Below the pieces are notes generated by a model. The model did not search any database. It was given only the letters and a program-made list of their open reading frames with translations, and was not told where the DNA came from. A DNA stretch of 64,000 nt from Oscillospiraceae bacterium (GTDB lineage: Bacteria; Bacillota; Clostridia; Oscillospirales; Ruminococcaceae): contig JAFRJM010000003.1 in NCBI GenBank assembly GCA_017432285.1, positions 1-64,000 on the forward strand. The letters run 5' to 3'. The translations under genes and the position numbers were made by a program. Positions 43,488 through 53,069 of this stretch are shown one piece after another (the first letter of the stretch is position 1; every line of letters starts with the position of its first letter).

Positions 43488-43964
43488 ATGGACAAAGAAA
43501 GCATAGTCCGACTCAGTTGGAACATGGATCGTCTTATCGGATTGAGGCGTCATCTTATCAACAGGGAAGCGGATGAAAATGGGATCTATCTCGGTCAGCA
43601 CAGAGTAGTAAGGTTCATAGGTGAACATCCCGGATGCTCTCAGAGAGATATCGCTGCAGCGTTGTCGCAGACACCGGCAGCTATAACTCTATCTACCAAG
43701 CGGCTGCAGGAGATAGGTCTAATTACGAAAGAAACTGATCCTCAGAACCTCAGACAGTACCATCTCTATGTCACTGAAAAAGGAATCAAGAACGGAGAAT
43801 CGTTTATGAGCGTGATAGACAGATATGCCGATATCACATTCGACGGTTTTTCTGATGAAGAGCTGGAACAGCTGAGCGATTTCGTCGAAAGGATGTATCT
43901 TAACCTTAAACCGCTGAAAGAGGAGCGCGCCTCCTCAGAAGTTAATGGGGAAAGGAGAGAATAA
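43488..43964 (+). CDS. MarR-family transcriptional regulator
   Basis: The 158-residue protein has a central winged helix-turn-helix (HPGCSQRDIAAALSQTPAAITLSTKRLQEIGL) and dimerization helices at both ends, as in MarR/SlyA repressors. It starts the operon for two ABC half-transporters and probably represses it until an inducing compound binds. The transporter gene begins 9 bp after its stop. Confidence 0.9.
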   Translation: MDKESIVRLSWNMDRLIGLRRHLINREADENGIYLGQHRVVRFIGEHPGCSQRDIAAALSQTPAAITLSTKRLQEIGLITKETDPQNLRQYHLYVTEKGIKNGESFMSVIDRYADITFDGFSDEELEQLSDFVERMYLNLKPLKEERASSEVNGERRE

Positions 43965-43973
43965 AATTAGTAT

Positions 43974-45710
43974 ATGATTAAAAAACTTATCCCATACATA
44001 AAGGGATATTGGATTCCGACGATCCTCGCTCCATTGCTCACAATGGGTGAAGTGGTCATGGAAGTATATATCCCTTATTTAATGAGCCGAATCATAGACG
44101 AAGGGATCACTTTAGGCGACAGAAGACTTGTATATCAGCTTGGTATACAGATGATCGTGTGCGCCATGATCTCGCTTGTTCTCGGGATCGCGAGCCAGTG
44201 GTCTACAGCGAGGGCGAGAACCGGTTTTTCCAAGAATCTAAGGGCAGCGTTGTTCCGCAAGGTACAGATGTTCTCATTTGCGAACGTTGACCATTTCTCA
44301 ACCGGATCGCTTATCACACGTCTGACGACGGATATAACATCGATAGAAAATGCGTTCAGCACGCTGATCCACCAGGTGTTCCGCAACCCAGTCATGATAC
44401 TGTTTGCCACGGTGATGGCATTCAGGATCAATAAAGATCTGTGCAAAGTTTTCCTTGTTGCGATCCCTGTCCTTGGAATCGCGGTGTTTGCAGTATCTTC
44501 CAAAGCCCATCCGTTTTTCATGGCGATGATGGACAGGTTCGATACGCTGAACTCGATAATCGAAGAGAACCTCACTGCTATCCGTGTGGTAAAAGCTTTT
44601 GTGCGGCGCGATAAGGAAAATGAGAAATTCGTCGCTGCAGCTTCCGGTATAAAACAAGCTCAGTTGAAGGCTGAGCATATCGTCATTCTGACACGGCCGG
44701 TGTTGAGTGCTGTGATTTACGGAACAACTTTGGCGATATGCTGGTTTGGCGGAAAACAGATGATCGCCGGCACGATGATGACCGGTGAATTCCTTACTTT
44801 CATTCAGTACATCAGACAGATCCTGTTCAACCTTAACATGCTTTCAATGGTGTTCATCATGATCGTCATGTCTGGTGCCTCCGTTGACCGTGTCATAGAA
44901 GTTCTGGACGAGATCCCGGATATCTCTGATGAGGGAACGGATCCGAACCTTACACTGGATGACGGGTCAGTCAGATTCAACCATGTCAACTTTACATATA
45001 AGAAAGACAGTGACAACTATATCTTGTCCGATATCAATCTGGATATTAAATCCGGAGAGACGATAGGCATTATCGGAGGAACAGGTTCAGCAAAATCTAC
45101 GCTGGTGCAGCTTATTCCGAGACTGTACGACGTCAATACCGGCTCTGTCGAAGTAGGCGGCCATGATGTCCGTGAATACCCGCTTGAGACACTGCGTGAC
45201 TCATGCGCGATGGTTCTTCAGAAAAACCTTTTGTTCTCCGGAACGATCCGCGACAACCTTAAATGGGGCAAAGAGGATGCAACTGATGAAGAGATCATCG
45301 AGGCATGCAAAGCCGCTGACGCGCATAACTTCATCATGAGTTTCCCTCATGGATATGACACGGAGCTAGGGCAGGGCGGTGTAAACGTTTCCGGAGGTCA
45401 GAAGCAGAGACTGTGCATTGCACGTGCGCTGCTTAAGAACCCGAAGATACTGATCCTGGACGACAGCACGAGCGCTGTAGATACAGCGACGGACCATGCG
45501 ATCCGAGAAGCGCTGAAGGAGCATATTGCAGATACTACGACTTTTATTATCGCTCAGCGTATCGCCTCAGTGCATGACGCAGACCGCGTCATTGTTCTGG
45601 ATAACGGAACGATCAATGGCTTTGATACGCCGGAGAATCTGCTTAAGACCAATAAGATTTATCAGGAGGTCTACGAATCACAACAGAAAGGAGCGAGAGA
45701 AAATGGCTGA
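43974..45710 (+). CDS. ABC exporter half-transporter (ATPase-permease), subunit A
   Basis: The 578-residue protein has six transmembrane helices (about 15-290) and a C-terminal ATPase domain with Walker A GGTGSAKSTL, signature VSGGQKQR and Walker B ILILDDSTSAVD. The residue after the Walker B Asp is Asp-Ser, not Glu, so this is likely the degenerate-site partner of a heterodimeric exporter. It overlaps the second subunit gene by 8 bp. Substrate is not known; drugs or lipids are usual for MarR-controlled pairs. Confidence 0.92.
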   Translation: MIKKLIPYIKGYWIPTILAPLLTMGEVVMEVYIPYLMSRIIDEGITLGDRRLVYQLGIQMIVCAMISLVLGIASQWSTARARTGFSKNLRAALFRKVQMFSFANVDHFSTGSLITRLTTDITSIENAFSTLIHQVFRNPVMILFATVMAFRINKDLCKVFLVAIPVLGIAVFAVSSKAHPFFMAMMDRFDTLNSIIEENLTAIRVVKAFVRRDKENEKFVAAASGIKQAQLKAEHIVILTRPVLSAVIYGTTLAICWFGGKQMIAGTMMTGEFLTFIQYIRQILFNLNMLSMVFIMIVMSGASVDRVIEVLDEIPDISDEGTDPNLTLDDGSVRFNHVNFTYKKDSDNYILSDINLDIKSGETIGIIGGTGSAKSTLVQLIPRLYDVNTGSVEVGGHDVREYPLETLRDSCAMVLQKNLLFSGTIRDNLKWGKEDATDEEIIEACKAADAHNFIMSFPHGYDTELGQGGVNVSGGQKQRLCIARALLKNPKILILDDSTSAVDTATDHAIREALKEHIADTTTFIIAQRIASVHDADRVIVLDNGTINGFDTPENLLKTNKIYQEVYESQQKGARENG

Positions 45711-47616
45711 AAGAAAAAATCAACCTCGTCCGGGCGGCGGACCAAGAGGCCGCGGTGTTGAAAAGCCGAAAGATGCAGTCGGAACTTTCAAAAGGCTCAT
45801 ACTGTATTTTAAAGACTATTATGTGACGATCATTATCTCCCTTATCTGTGTGGCAGTTGCATCACTGGCAAATGTTGCCAGCAACTACTTCCTGAAACCT
45901 ATTATCAATGAAGCGATCATGCCTTTCATCGGGAAACAGAATCCTGATCTGACGAAACTGGCATCCATACTGATCACGATGGTGTTCATCTATGCAGCAG
46001 GTACGATAGCTTCATATTTCCAGAGCAGATTGCTTGGTGATATGGCTGCTAACATTCAGGAAAAGATCCGCGTTCAGGTCTTTGACCACATGCAGACCCT
46101 TCCGCTCAAGTACTACGATACACATTCCATCGGCGACATGATGAGCCGGTACACCAACGATATCGGCACATTGCGCCAGATGCTCTCGCAGGCTTTGCCG
46201 CAGCTGCTGAGTTCTGTAATAACATTTGTCGGCGTGTTCTTTACGATGATTATGCTGTCATGGAAACTCATGATAATCGTCATCATTCTTCTTATCTTCA
46301 CCGCTTTCATTCTGAGGATAATCACCAAGCACTCTGTCAGCTTCTTCATTAAGCAGCAAAGGATAACAGGTGATGTCAACGGATATATTCAGGAGATGAT
46401 AGACGGCCAGAAAGTCATCAAGGTGTTCAACCACGAGAAGACTGCAATCAACGACTTTGACGATTTGAATGCAGACCTCACACATTCTGCAGCAAGCGCT
46501 CAGATCCTGGGCGGCGTCATGTGGCCTTTCACAGGAAACATCGCATACCTGCAGTACGCAATAATCGCTATGATAGGTGCCGGAATGGTCATCGACGGAA
46601 CGATGGACGTAGGCACCATCGGATCATTCCTCCAGTATTCCCGTTCAGTCAGTCAGCCTCTCAATATGATAACCATGCAAGCGAGTACGATTCTGAACGC
46701 ACTTGCCGGAGCTGAACGTATCTTCGCGCTTCTGGATGAACCTGAGGAAATAGACGAAGGAACAGTCACGCTGGTGAATGTCTGCTACAACGAAAAGGGA
46801 GAGCCGGAAGAGACCGAAGAGCGCACAGAAATGTGGGGATGGAAAGAGCATCTGGATGACGGAACAGTCAAGATCATTCCTCTTAAGGGAGATGTGCGTT
46901 TCGATCATGTCACATTCTCGTATGAAGAAGGTCATCCGGTACTCAATGATATCAGCCTATATGCCAAACCGGGTCAAAAGATTGCATTTGTCGGCTCAAC
47001 AGGAGCAGGCAAGACGACTATCACGAACCTTATCAACAGGTTCTATGATGTACAGGAAGGCAAGATCACATATGATGGATTTGATGTCAAGGATATCAAA
47101 AAGGACGATCTGCGCCACTCCTTATCCATGGTACTTCAGGATACGCACTTGTTCACCGGCACGGTAATGGATAATATCCGTTACGGACGCCTTGATGCTA
47201 CGGATGACGAGTGTATTGAGGCAGCAAAACTTGCTAACGCACACTTCTTCATCAGCCACCTGCCTGAGGGATATCAGACTATGATCACCGGAGACGGCGA
47301 CAACCTCTCTCAGGGACAGAGACAGCTGCTTGCGATCGCGCGTGCCGCAGTTGCTGACCCGCCTGTACTGATCCTTGATGAAGCGACCAGCTCCATCGAC
47401 ACCAGAACAGAGCGTCTTATAGAGTTAGGTATGGACAGTCTGATGCATGGAAGAACGGTATTCGTTATTGCACACAGGCTTTCCACGGTGCGTAACTCCA
47501 ATGCAATAATGGTCCTCGAGCATGGTACTATCATCGAGCGCGGTGACCACGACAGCCTTCTGGCTGACAAAGGACGCTACTATCAGCTGTATACAGGTAT
47601 GTTCGAATTGTCGTAA
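45703..47616 (+). CDS. ABC exporter half-transporter (ATPase-permease), subunit B
   Basis: The 637-residue protein has a 40-residue Arg/Gly/Pro-rich N-terminal extension, six transmembrane helices, and an ATPase domain with Walker A GSTGAGKTT, signature LSQGQRQLLAIARA and Walker B LILDEATSSID with the catalytic Glu. It supplies the canonical ATP site of the heterodimer. ATG at 45703 is chosen because AAAGGAGCGAG lies upstream and reading in frame further back is inside subunit A. It has an insertion (NEKGEPEETEE) between the membrane and ATPase domains. Confidence 0.92.
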   Translation: MAERKNQPRPGGGPRGRGVEKPKDAVGTFKRLILYFKDYYVTIIISLICVAVASLANVASNYFLKPIINEAIMPFIGKQNPDLTKLASILITMVFIYAAGTIASYFQSRLLGDMAANIQEKIRVQVFDHMQTLPLKYYDTHSIGDMMSRYTNDIGTLRQMLSQALPQLLSSVITFVGVFFTMIMLSWKLMIIVIILLIFTAFILRIITKHSVSFFIKQQRITGDVNGYIQEMIDGQKVIKVFNHEKTAINDFDDLNADLTHSAASAQILGGVMWPFTGNIAYLQYAIIAMIGAGMVIDGTMDVGTIGSFLQYSRSVSQPLNMITMQASTILNALAGAERIFALLDEPEEIDEGTVTLVNVCYNEKGEPEETEERTEMWGWKEHLDDGTVKIIPLKGDVRFDHVTFSYEEGHPVLNDISLYAKPGQKIAFVGSTGAGKTTITNLINRFYDVQEGKITYDGFDVKDIKKDDLRHSLSMVLQDTHLFTGTVMDNIRYGRLDATDDECIEAAKLANAHFFISHLPEGYQTMITGDGDNLSQGQRQLLAIARAAVADPPVLILDEATSSIDTRTERLIELGMDSLMHGRTVFVIAHRLSTVRNSNAIMVLEHGTIIERGDHDSLLADKGRYYQLYTGMFELS

Positions 47617-47631
47617 TTTATACAAAATGGG

Positions 47632-47657
47632 AGAGTCTTTCCGGTTGGAAGGACTCT
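47632..47657 (+). terminator. Intrinsic terminator after the ABC exporter operon
   Basis: AGAGTCTTTCC and GGAAGGACTCT pair with one wobble around GGTT and are followed by T-rich sequence. Confidence 0.75.
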
Positions 47658-47735
47658 TCTTTTTTGGTACAATATACAGTATCAAAGTAGCACTGTAATA
47701 GCCGTAAACCCCTGTAAATACTAGAAAAAATGATG

Positions 47736-47764
47736 TTGACACGGGGCTTTGGTTTAGATATAAT
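47736..47764 (+). promoter_or_regulatory. Promoter of the rplU-rpmA operon
   Basis: TTGACA and TATAAT are separated by 17 bp. A perfect match to the sigma-A consensus. Confidence 0.85.
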
Positions 47765-47773
47765 ATCTAGGCC

Positions 47774-47856
47774 GCATGTAACAGGCTCTTTTTAAGTGCG
47801 CAAAATTGTGCCGCCTGGGTCAGCGAGTCTGAAAATATAAGACAAGAGGTAAAAAA
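47774..47856 (+). promoter_or_regulatory. Candidate ribosomal protein L21 leader RNA
   Basis: The 5' leader of rplU holds a hairpin (GCGCAAAATTGTGC) and GC-rich conserved-looking sequence just after the promoter. Many Firmicutes have a structured L21 leader at this position that serves autoregulation. No alignment could be run. Confidence 0.4.
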
Positions 47857-48168
47857 ATGTACGCAGTTATCAAAACCGGCGGCAAACAGTACAAAGTCGA
47901 GCAGGGCGATGTAGTATTCGTCGAGAAGCTCGATGTCGAGGAAGGCGCAGAAGTTACTTTTGAAGAAGTTCTCGCACTCGGCGGTGATAAGAAAGCTAAG
48001 ATTGGCACACCTACTGTTAAAGGCGCCACAGTAACCGGAAAAGTTCTCAAACAGGGACGTTCAAAGAAGATCACAGTCTTCACATACAAGCCCAAGAAGA
48101 ACGAAAAACGCAAACTCGGACATCGTCAGAGTTTTACAAAGGTTGAAATTACCGCAATCAACGCTTAA
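47857..48168 (+). CDS. rplU: 50S ribosomal protein L21
   Basis: The 103-residue protein begins [20 protein letters not shown], and ends with the [19 protein letters not shown] tail typical of L21. It binds 23S rRNA in the large subunit. It is followed after 20 bp by L27 and later Obg, the common bacterial order; the small ribosome-associated cysteine protease gene (prp) that often lies between is absent. Confidence 0.97.
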   Translation: MYAVIKTGGKQYKVEQGDVVFVEKLDVEEGAEVTFEEVLALGGDKKAKIGTPTVKGATVTGKVLKQGRSKKITVFTYKPKKNEKRKLGHRQSFTKVEITAINA

Positions 48169-48188
48169 GGAACGGAGGGAATCTACTT

Positions 48189-48440
48189 ATGGCACATAAA
48201 AAAGGTGTAGGATCTACAAAGAACGGCAGAGACTCCGAGTCCAAGCGCCTCGGTGTCAAGAGAGCGGACGGACAGTTCGTTCTCGCAGGTAATATCCTTG
48301 TTCGTCAGCGCGGCACACACATTCATCCCGGCCTCAATGTAGGAATCGGATCAGATGATACACTGTACGCACTCACAGACGGAAAGGTAAAGTTCACCCG
48401 CTATGGGAAAGACCGCAAGAAGGTCAACGTACTGAACTAA
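48189..48440 (+). CDS. rpmA: 50S ribosomal protein L27
   Basis: The 83-residue protein has the L27 core [20 protein letters not shown] and [15 protein letters not shown]. It begins directly MAHKKGVGS, without the N-terminal extension that is cleaved by Prp in many Firmicutes, consistent with the absence of prp between rplU and rpmA. A terminator at 48451-48473 follows. Confidence 0.97.
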   Translation: MAHKKGVGSTKNGRDSESKRLGVKRADGQFVLAGNILVRQRGTHIHPGLNVGIGSDDTLYALTDGKVKFTRYGKDRKKVNVLN

Positions 48441-48450
48441 CTGCAAAGAG

Positions 48451-48473
48451 ATCCCGCGCCATTGACGCGGGAT
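48451..48473 (+). terminator. Intrinsic terminator after rpmA
   Basis: ATCCCGCG and CGCGGGAT pair perfectly around seven bases and are followed by T5. Confidence 0.8.
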
Positions 48474-48499
48474 TTTTTCATCCTAAAGGAATAACCAAC

Positions 48500-49762
48500 A
48501 TGTTTATTGATAAAGCAAGGATCCGGTTCGTAGCCGGAAAAGGCGGAGACGGTGCTGTAAGCTTTCACCGCGAGAAATATGTTGCTGCCGGCGGACCTGA
48601 CGGAGGAGACGGAGGGAACGGCGGAAGCATCTATTTGGTTGCAGATGATCATCTTTCCACTCTTGCTGATTATAAATACAGGAAGAAATATCAGGCTGAA
48701 GACGGTGAGAACGGCAGAGGAAACCGCTGCCACGGCAAAAGCGCTGATAACCTAATCCTTAAAGTCCCGAGAGGCACTATAGTGCGCGAGTATGAGAGCG
48801 GACAGATCATGGCAGATGTTTCCGGTGATGAACCTGTGCTTATCTGCAAGGGAGGACGGGGAGGCTTTGGAAATGCAAAGTTCGCCACTCCTACAAGACA
48901 GATCCCAAGATTTGCCAAGACAGGAACGCAGGGAGAGGCATACGACATCTCGCTGGAACTGAAGCTCATCGCTGATGTCGGGCTTATAGGGTTTCCTAAT
49001 GTCGGGAAATCCACTTTTCTGTCTGTTATATCGAATGCTAAACCAAAGATAGCAAACTATCATTTTACTACTCTCAGTCCGAATCTTGGAGTAGTTAAGT
49101 ATAAGGATACATCGTTCGTAGCAGCGGATATACCGGGCCTTATTGAAGGTGCCTCAAAGGGCATCGGCCTTGGATATGATTTCCTCAGGCACATTGAGAG
49201 ATGCAGGCTTCTGGTTCATATCGTTGACATCTCCGGAAGTGAGGGACGGGATCCCATCGATGATTATAATCAGATAAATGAGGAACTGAGGGCCTTTAAC
49301 CCCGAACTGGCAGCAAGGACACAGATCGTTGTCGGGAACAAGACAGACCTTGCATCTGATGAGGATGTGGAAAGATTCCGCAGCTATATAGAAGATAAGG
49401 GGTTCAAGTGTATCACGATGTCAGCGATCACCACTGAAGGTGTTCAAACTGTAGTAGCTGCCTGTGCGGAAGAACTGTCTAAACTTCCGCCTGTGAAGAA
49501 ATACGAACCTGATTTCGTGAAACCCGAAAAGAAGAGCGGTCGCGAATTCCAGATCGAGAGAGATGATTCCGGTGAATGGGAGATCATCGCTCCCTGGCTC
49601 GAGCGCATCCTTATGCAGAGCAATATCGACGATTATGAGTCCCTTATGTACTTCCAGAATTCCCTGGCTGACTCCGGTATACTGGAGCGACTGGAACAGA
49701 TGGGAGTACAGGAAGGAGACTCTATCCGGATAGGAGATTATCAATTTGATTACGTTACCTGA
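48500..49762 (+). CDS. obg: GTPase Obg (CgtA)
   Basis: The 420-residue GTPase has the glycine-rich Obg fold (FVAGKGGDGAVSFHREKYV), the G1 GFPNVGKST and G3 DIPGLIEGA motifs, and a C-terminal OCT domain (from about 340) of Gram-positive type. It acts in large-subunit assembly and stress response. It overlaps the next gene by 17 bp. Confidence 0.97.
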   Translation: MFIDKARIRFVAGKGGDGAVSFHREKYVAAGGPDGGDGGNGGSIYLVADDHLSTLADYKYRKKYQAEDGENGRGNRCHGKSADNLILKVPRGTIVREYESGQIMADVSGDEPVLICKGGRGGFGNAKFATPTRQIPRFAKTGTQGEAYDISLELKLIADVGLIGFPNVGKSTFLSVISNAKPKIANYHFTTLSPNLGVVKYKDTSFVAADIPGLIEGASKGIGLGYDFLRHIERCRLLVHIVDISGSEGRDPIDDYNQINEELRAFNPELAARTQIVVGNKTDLASDEDVERFRSYIEDKGFKCITMSAITTEGVQTVVAACAEELSKLPPVKKYEPDFVKPEKKSGREFQIERDDSGEWEIIAPWLERILMQSNIDDYESLMYFQNSLADSGILERLEQMGVQEGDSIRIGDYQFDYVT

Positions 49763-50159
49763 GGAACAGAACAAAAGCCTGCATGAGATAAAGCAGAAAA
49801 GCCCTGTGGAGCTGGCATTCGTCGGAGATGCGGTCTATGAGCTCATGGTAAGAGAATATATCTCACTTCACCATGATGCGCCTGCGGGCAAACTGCATTC
49901 AATGTGCGTTGAATATGTACGTGCTGAAGCGCAGGTAAAAGCCTTTGAGAAGATCCAGAATGTTCTGACTGAAGATGAGCTGGATTTTGTCAGAAAAGGA
50001 CGCAATGCCAACAAAGTGACAGCATCAAAAAACGCTGAACCAGCTGCATACCGCATTGCCACCGGTGTCGAAACAATGTTCGGATATCTGTATCTCACCG
50101 GCAGCAATGACAGGATACGGGAACTGTTCAATATGATCCTCGAGGAGCAGGAAGCATGA
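49746..50159 (+). CDS. mrnC: Mini-ribonuclease III
   Basis: The 137-residue protein is the RNase III catalytic domain alone, without a double-stranded-RNA-binding domain, as in MrnC of Firmicutes. Motif LAFVGDAVYELMVREYI matches the catalytic helix with its acidic residues. It matures 23S rRNA. A TTG at 49746 is used as start, with AGGAG 8 nt upstream and inside obg. In other genomes mrnC is often beside cysS; here it follows obg. Confidence 0.93.
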   Translation: MITLPEEQNKSLHEIKQKSPVELAFVGDAVYELMVREYISLHHDAPAGKLHSMCVEYVRAEAQVKAFEKIQNVLTEDELDFVRKGRNANKVTASKNAEPAAYRIATGVETMFGYLYLTGSNDRIRELFNMILEEQEA

Positions 50160-50168
50160 GCTTCCTGC
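50147..50168 (+). terminator. Terminator overlapping the end of mrnC
   Basis: GCAGGAAGC and GCTTCCTGC pair perfectly around ATGA, and T6 follows. The stop codon lies in the loop. Confidence 0.85.
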
Positions 50169-50251
50169 TTTTTTCAGCATATTGAAAGAAAAAAATAATA
50201 TCGTATATAATATGTGGGTAGACCAATTTCGGAGCGAAAGGAGAGATTATC

Positions 50252-51007
50252 ATGAGCGGACACTCCAAATGGAACAACATAAAAAGAAAAAAGGAAAAAG
50301 CGGACGGCGCTAAGGCGAAAGTATTCACCAGATTTGCCAGAGAGATCGCAGTTGCGGTCAAAGAAGGCGGAAGTGCTGATCCTAACACTAACTCCAGGCT
50401 CCGAGACGCTATCTCCAAAGCAAAGGCGAACAATGTGCCGAATGACAACATCAAGCGTGTTATCGATAAGGCATCAAGCGACACCGCTGCATATGAAAAG
50501 ATCAATTATGAAGGATATGGTGCCGGCGGTATAGCTGTTATCGTAGAGACTCTGACAGACAACCGCAACAGGACAGCTTCCACGGTTCGCCACCTGTTTG
50601 ATAAATACGGCGGTAACCTTGGCACGAACGGCTGTGTGTCATACATGTTCACACAGAAAGGCCGCATCATCATTGAGGACGAAGACGGACTCGACGGCGA
50701 CAAACTGTTTGAGGAAGCCATGGAGATCGACGGAGTCGACGATATCGAGATCGATGAATCCAGTGATGAGATCACGGAGGCAGAGGTAACTACTGCACCT
50801 AATGATCTTGTTCAGGTAACTGAAGCACTTGAGAAAATGGGTTATCACTTCTCATCTGCAGAAGTTGCCTATATTCCTTCTACATACAACAGGCTGAGCG
50901 ATGAGGATCAGCTGAAGAACTTCGGGACCATGATAGAGCTTCTTGACGAGGACGATGACGTCCAGGGAGTCTGGCACAATCTTGAGAACGAAGAAGACCT
51001 TCCGTAA
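50252..51007 (+). CDS. yebC: YebC/PmpR-family transcription or translation factor
   Basis: The 251-residue protein begins MSGHSKWNNIKRKKEKADGA and has NVPNDNIKRVIDKA and YEGYGAGGIAVIVETLTDN, all diagnostic of the YebC family. Members are described as transcription regulators and, more recently, as translation factors easing ribosome stalling. AAAGGAGAG precedes the ATG. A terminator follows at 51020-51038. Confidence 0.95.
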   Translation: MSGHSKWNNIKRKKEKADGAKAKVFTRFAREIAVAVKEGGSADPNTNSRLRDAISKAKANNVPNDNIKRVIDKASSDTAAYEKINYEGYGAGGIAVIVETLTDNRNRTASTVRHLFDKYGGNLGTNGCVSYMFTQKGRIIIEDEDGLDGDKLFEEAMEIDGVDDIEIDESSDEITEAEVTTAPNDLVQVTEALEKMGYHFSSAEVAYIPSTYNRLSDEDQLKNFGTMIELLDEDDDVQGVWHNLENEEDLP

Positions 51008-51019
51008 TAATAGTGGAAG

Positions 51020-51038
51020 AGGCGACTGGACGTCGCCT
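51020..51038 (+). terminator. Intrinsic terminator after yebC
   Basis: AGGCGAC and GTCGCCT pair around TGGAC, with T tract after. Confidence 0.75.
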
Positions 51039-51058
51039 TTTTCTACAGAGGAGTATTA

Positions 51059-52720
51059 ATGTCTGAGAAGAAGAGATGCATGTGCTGCATGGAACCGGTA
51101 CCGGAAGACGCAGCTTCATGCCCGCATTGCGGATATAACGGAAGTCAGCAGAATGCAGACGGCGCACTGCCGATCGGAACACGGCTAAACAAAGGCAGGT
51201 TCCTGGTCGGTAGGATTGAAGCTGTCCAGGCTGACTGCGTTGAATATGCCGGATACGACGTGAAGGGCATGGAGCGCTGTGTCGTTATGGAGTATCTTCC
51301 TGCAGGCGGCGCTGTGCGGGCTCCTGGCGAACTTCTTCTGCAGGCAGCTACTGATGCAACCAAAAAATATAAAGACGGTCTGGCAAAATTCATCCAGTTC
51401 TATGCCAAGTTCGACCATGCTCCGTTAGATGGAGCATTGCCTCACTTTATCGATTCATTCGTTCAGAACGGAACCGGTTATGTCGTTTTCTCAAAGTTCG
51501 AGGGAATGACGCTCCGTGAGCTTCTGAAATTTAACGGGGGAGTCCTGTCTGCCGAACAGGCGCAGATAGTTTTGGCTCCTGTACTGAGAGGCCTGGAATT
51601 CCTTCAGAGTCAGGGAGTCATTCACGGAAGCATCTCACCTGACAACATCCTCATAAACAGAAACGGTGATGTGTGTCTGTCCGGTTTTTCTACGGATCCC
51701 TATGCACCGTCAAACGGTACCAACGGATATGTGTCTCCTGAAGCTGAGAACGGCAGGAAACTGACGCTAGCCAGTGATGTGTACAGCATGGGAGCTGTTT
51801 TCTACCGCGCTATGGTGGGAACGGTGCCGCAGGATGCTAAACAGAGGGCGAACTATGATACGCTTGCTACTCCCAGGGAACTGAACGACACGATCCCCTG
51901 GGAAGTATCCAATGCTGTCTGGCATGCTATGCTGGTCGATCCGGAGAAAAGGATCCCGACAATAGCCGAATTCTCTGCAGCTCTCAAAGGGGAACTGAAC
52001 GATCTGGACGGACCTGAAGGCGAATCTTATGCAGACAGAAACGCTGATTCATCCTATGAGACTGCGCAGATAGAACTGGAAGAAGAAAAAGAGGAGAAAA
52101 AGAAATCTCTTTGGAGCATGCTTGCAATTCTTTCAGTGTCTCTGTTTATCGTAATGATCTTCGTTTATATTTTCGGAGGGATCATCAGCGGGATAGAGCA
52201 GAGGCGCAGGGAGAAACAGGCTGAAGAAGAACGCAATTCAAAGACAGGAGAGATCACAGTACCTGCCCCGGATTATTTGGGAAAGATGATCGAGGATGTG
52301 GAGTATGACACAGTACAGTTCGACTATGTTCTTATCGGGACTTATGATCCGTCAAAAAGGACAGGTATGGTTGTAGGACAGGATCCTCAGCCGGGAACGG
52401 GACTGCTGCCTGATGACCGCATTATCCTGCTGTATGTCAACAGGGATACACCCAAAGCGGTTATCCTTCCTGATTTTACCGGACTGTATTATATGAATGC
52501 CAAAGTTCTGGCTGAAAGTCTGGGGCTTCAGGTCGAACTTAAATATGAAGTAAATGCAGATGTTCAGCATGACCTTGTTTTCAAGCAGAACGCTGAACCG
52601 GGAATAGAGTTCCTGACATCAAATACGCTCAGACTTACTGTAGCAGAGGCGCCTGAGCCGGAGCCTGAACCTGAACCGACACCGGAGCCGGCCCCGGAAT
52701 CTGACGAAGATAACGGTTAA
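51059..52720 (+). CDS. Zinc-ribbon / pseudokinase / transmembrane / PASTA protein
   Basis: The 553-residue protein has an N-terminal four-cysteine zinc ribbon (CMCCMEP...SCPHCGY, residues 7-25), a Ser/Thr-kinase-like domain (about 35-320), one transmembrane helix (about 350-375), two PASTA-like repeats (about 400-535) and a Pro/Glu tail. The kinase domain lacks catalysis: HRD is HGS (VIHGSISPDNIL), DFG is SGF (CLSGFS), and the beta-3 lysine is not visible (RCVVMEYLP). It is therefore a likely pseudokinase relative of PrkC/PknB that senses or scaffolds at the wall. Confidence 0.85.
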   Translation: MSEKKRCMCCMEPVPEDAASCPHCGYNGSQQNADGALPIGTRLNKGRFLVGRIEAVQADCVEYAGYDVKGMERCVVMEYLPAGGAVRAPGELLLQAATDATKKYKDGLAKFIQFYAKFDHAPLDGALPHFIDSFVQNGTGYVVFSKFEGMTLRELLKFNGGVLSAEQAQIVLAPVLRGLEFLQSQGVIHGSISPDNILINRNGDVCLSGFSTDPYAPSNGTNGYVSPEAENGRKLTLASDVYSMGAVFYRAMVGTVPQDAKQRANYDTLATPRELNDTIPWEVSNAVWHAMLVDPEKRIPTIAEFSAALKGELNDLDGPEGESYADRNADSSYETAQIELEEEKEEKKKSLWSMLAILSVSLFIVMIFVYIFGGIISGIEQRRREKQAEEERNSKTGEITVPAPDYLGKMIEDVEYDTVQFDYVLIGTYDPSKRTGMVVGQDPQPGTGLLPDDRIILLYVNRDTPKAVILPDFTGLYYMNAKVLAESLGLQVELKYEVNADVQHDLVFKQNAEPGIEFLTSNTLRLTVAEAPEPEPEPEPTPEPAPESDEDNG

Positions 52721-52731
52721 GGAGTTTTATT

Positions 52732-52977
52732 ATGATCAATCCCATGGATATCCTGAAACTGAAAGGGATGTGGCAGCAGTTCAGGGATGCGCATCCTAAA
52801 CTTGTTGCTTTCGCAAAAGCAGTAAGAAACGGATATGTAAAAGAGGGATCTGTCTTTGATCTTACAGTCACAGATCCGGAAGGCAACAGTATAAGGACCA
52901 ATTTCCGGCTTTCTGAAAGCGATCTGGAACTGTTCAGGCAGCTGGCGGAATTGGTCAGGGGATCGTCTTCCAACTGA
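52732..52977 (+). CDS. Small uncharacterised protein next to the pseudokinase gene
   Basis: The 81-residue protein begins MINPMDILKLKGMWQQFRDA, forms helices at both ends and a short strand pair in the middle (VFDLTVTDPEGN). It lies 11 bp after the pseudokinase gene with a GGAGTTTT site, so the two are likely one transcript. No family recognised. Confidence 0.6.
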   Translation: MINPMDILKLKGMWQQFRDAHPKLVAFAKAVRNGYVKEGSVFDLTVTDPEGNSIRTNFRLSESDLELFRQLAELVRGSSSN

Positions 52978-53012
52978 CACCAATTTGTAACTAAAAACGG
53001 CGGTCAGATCGC

Positions 53013-53041
53013 TTGACGCAAACGCTTTAAAGTAATAAAAT
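53013..53041 (+). promoter_or_regulatory. Promoter of the T-box-metNIQ operon
   Basis: TTGACG and TAAAAT are separated by 17 bp, directly upstream of the T-box leader. Confidence 0.7.
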
Positions 53042-53069
53042 GTACGCAACATCGAAATACAGCAAAGGC

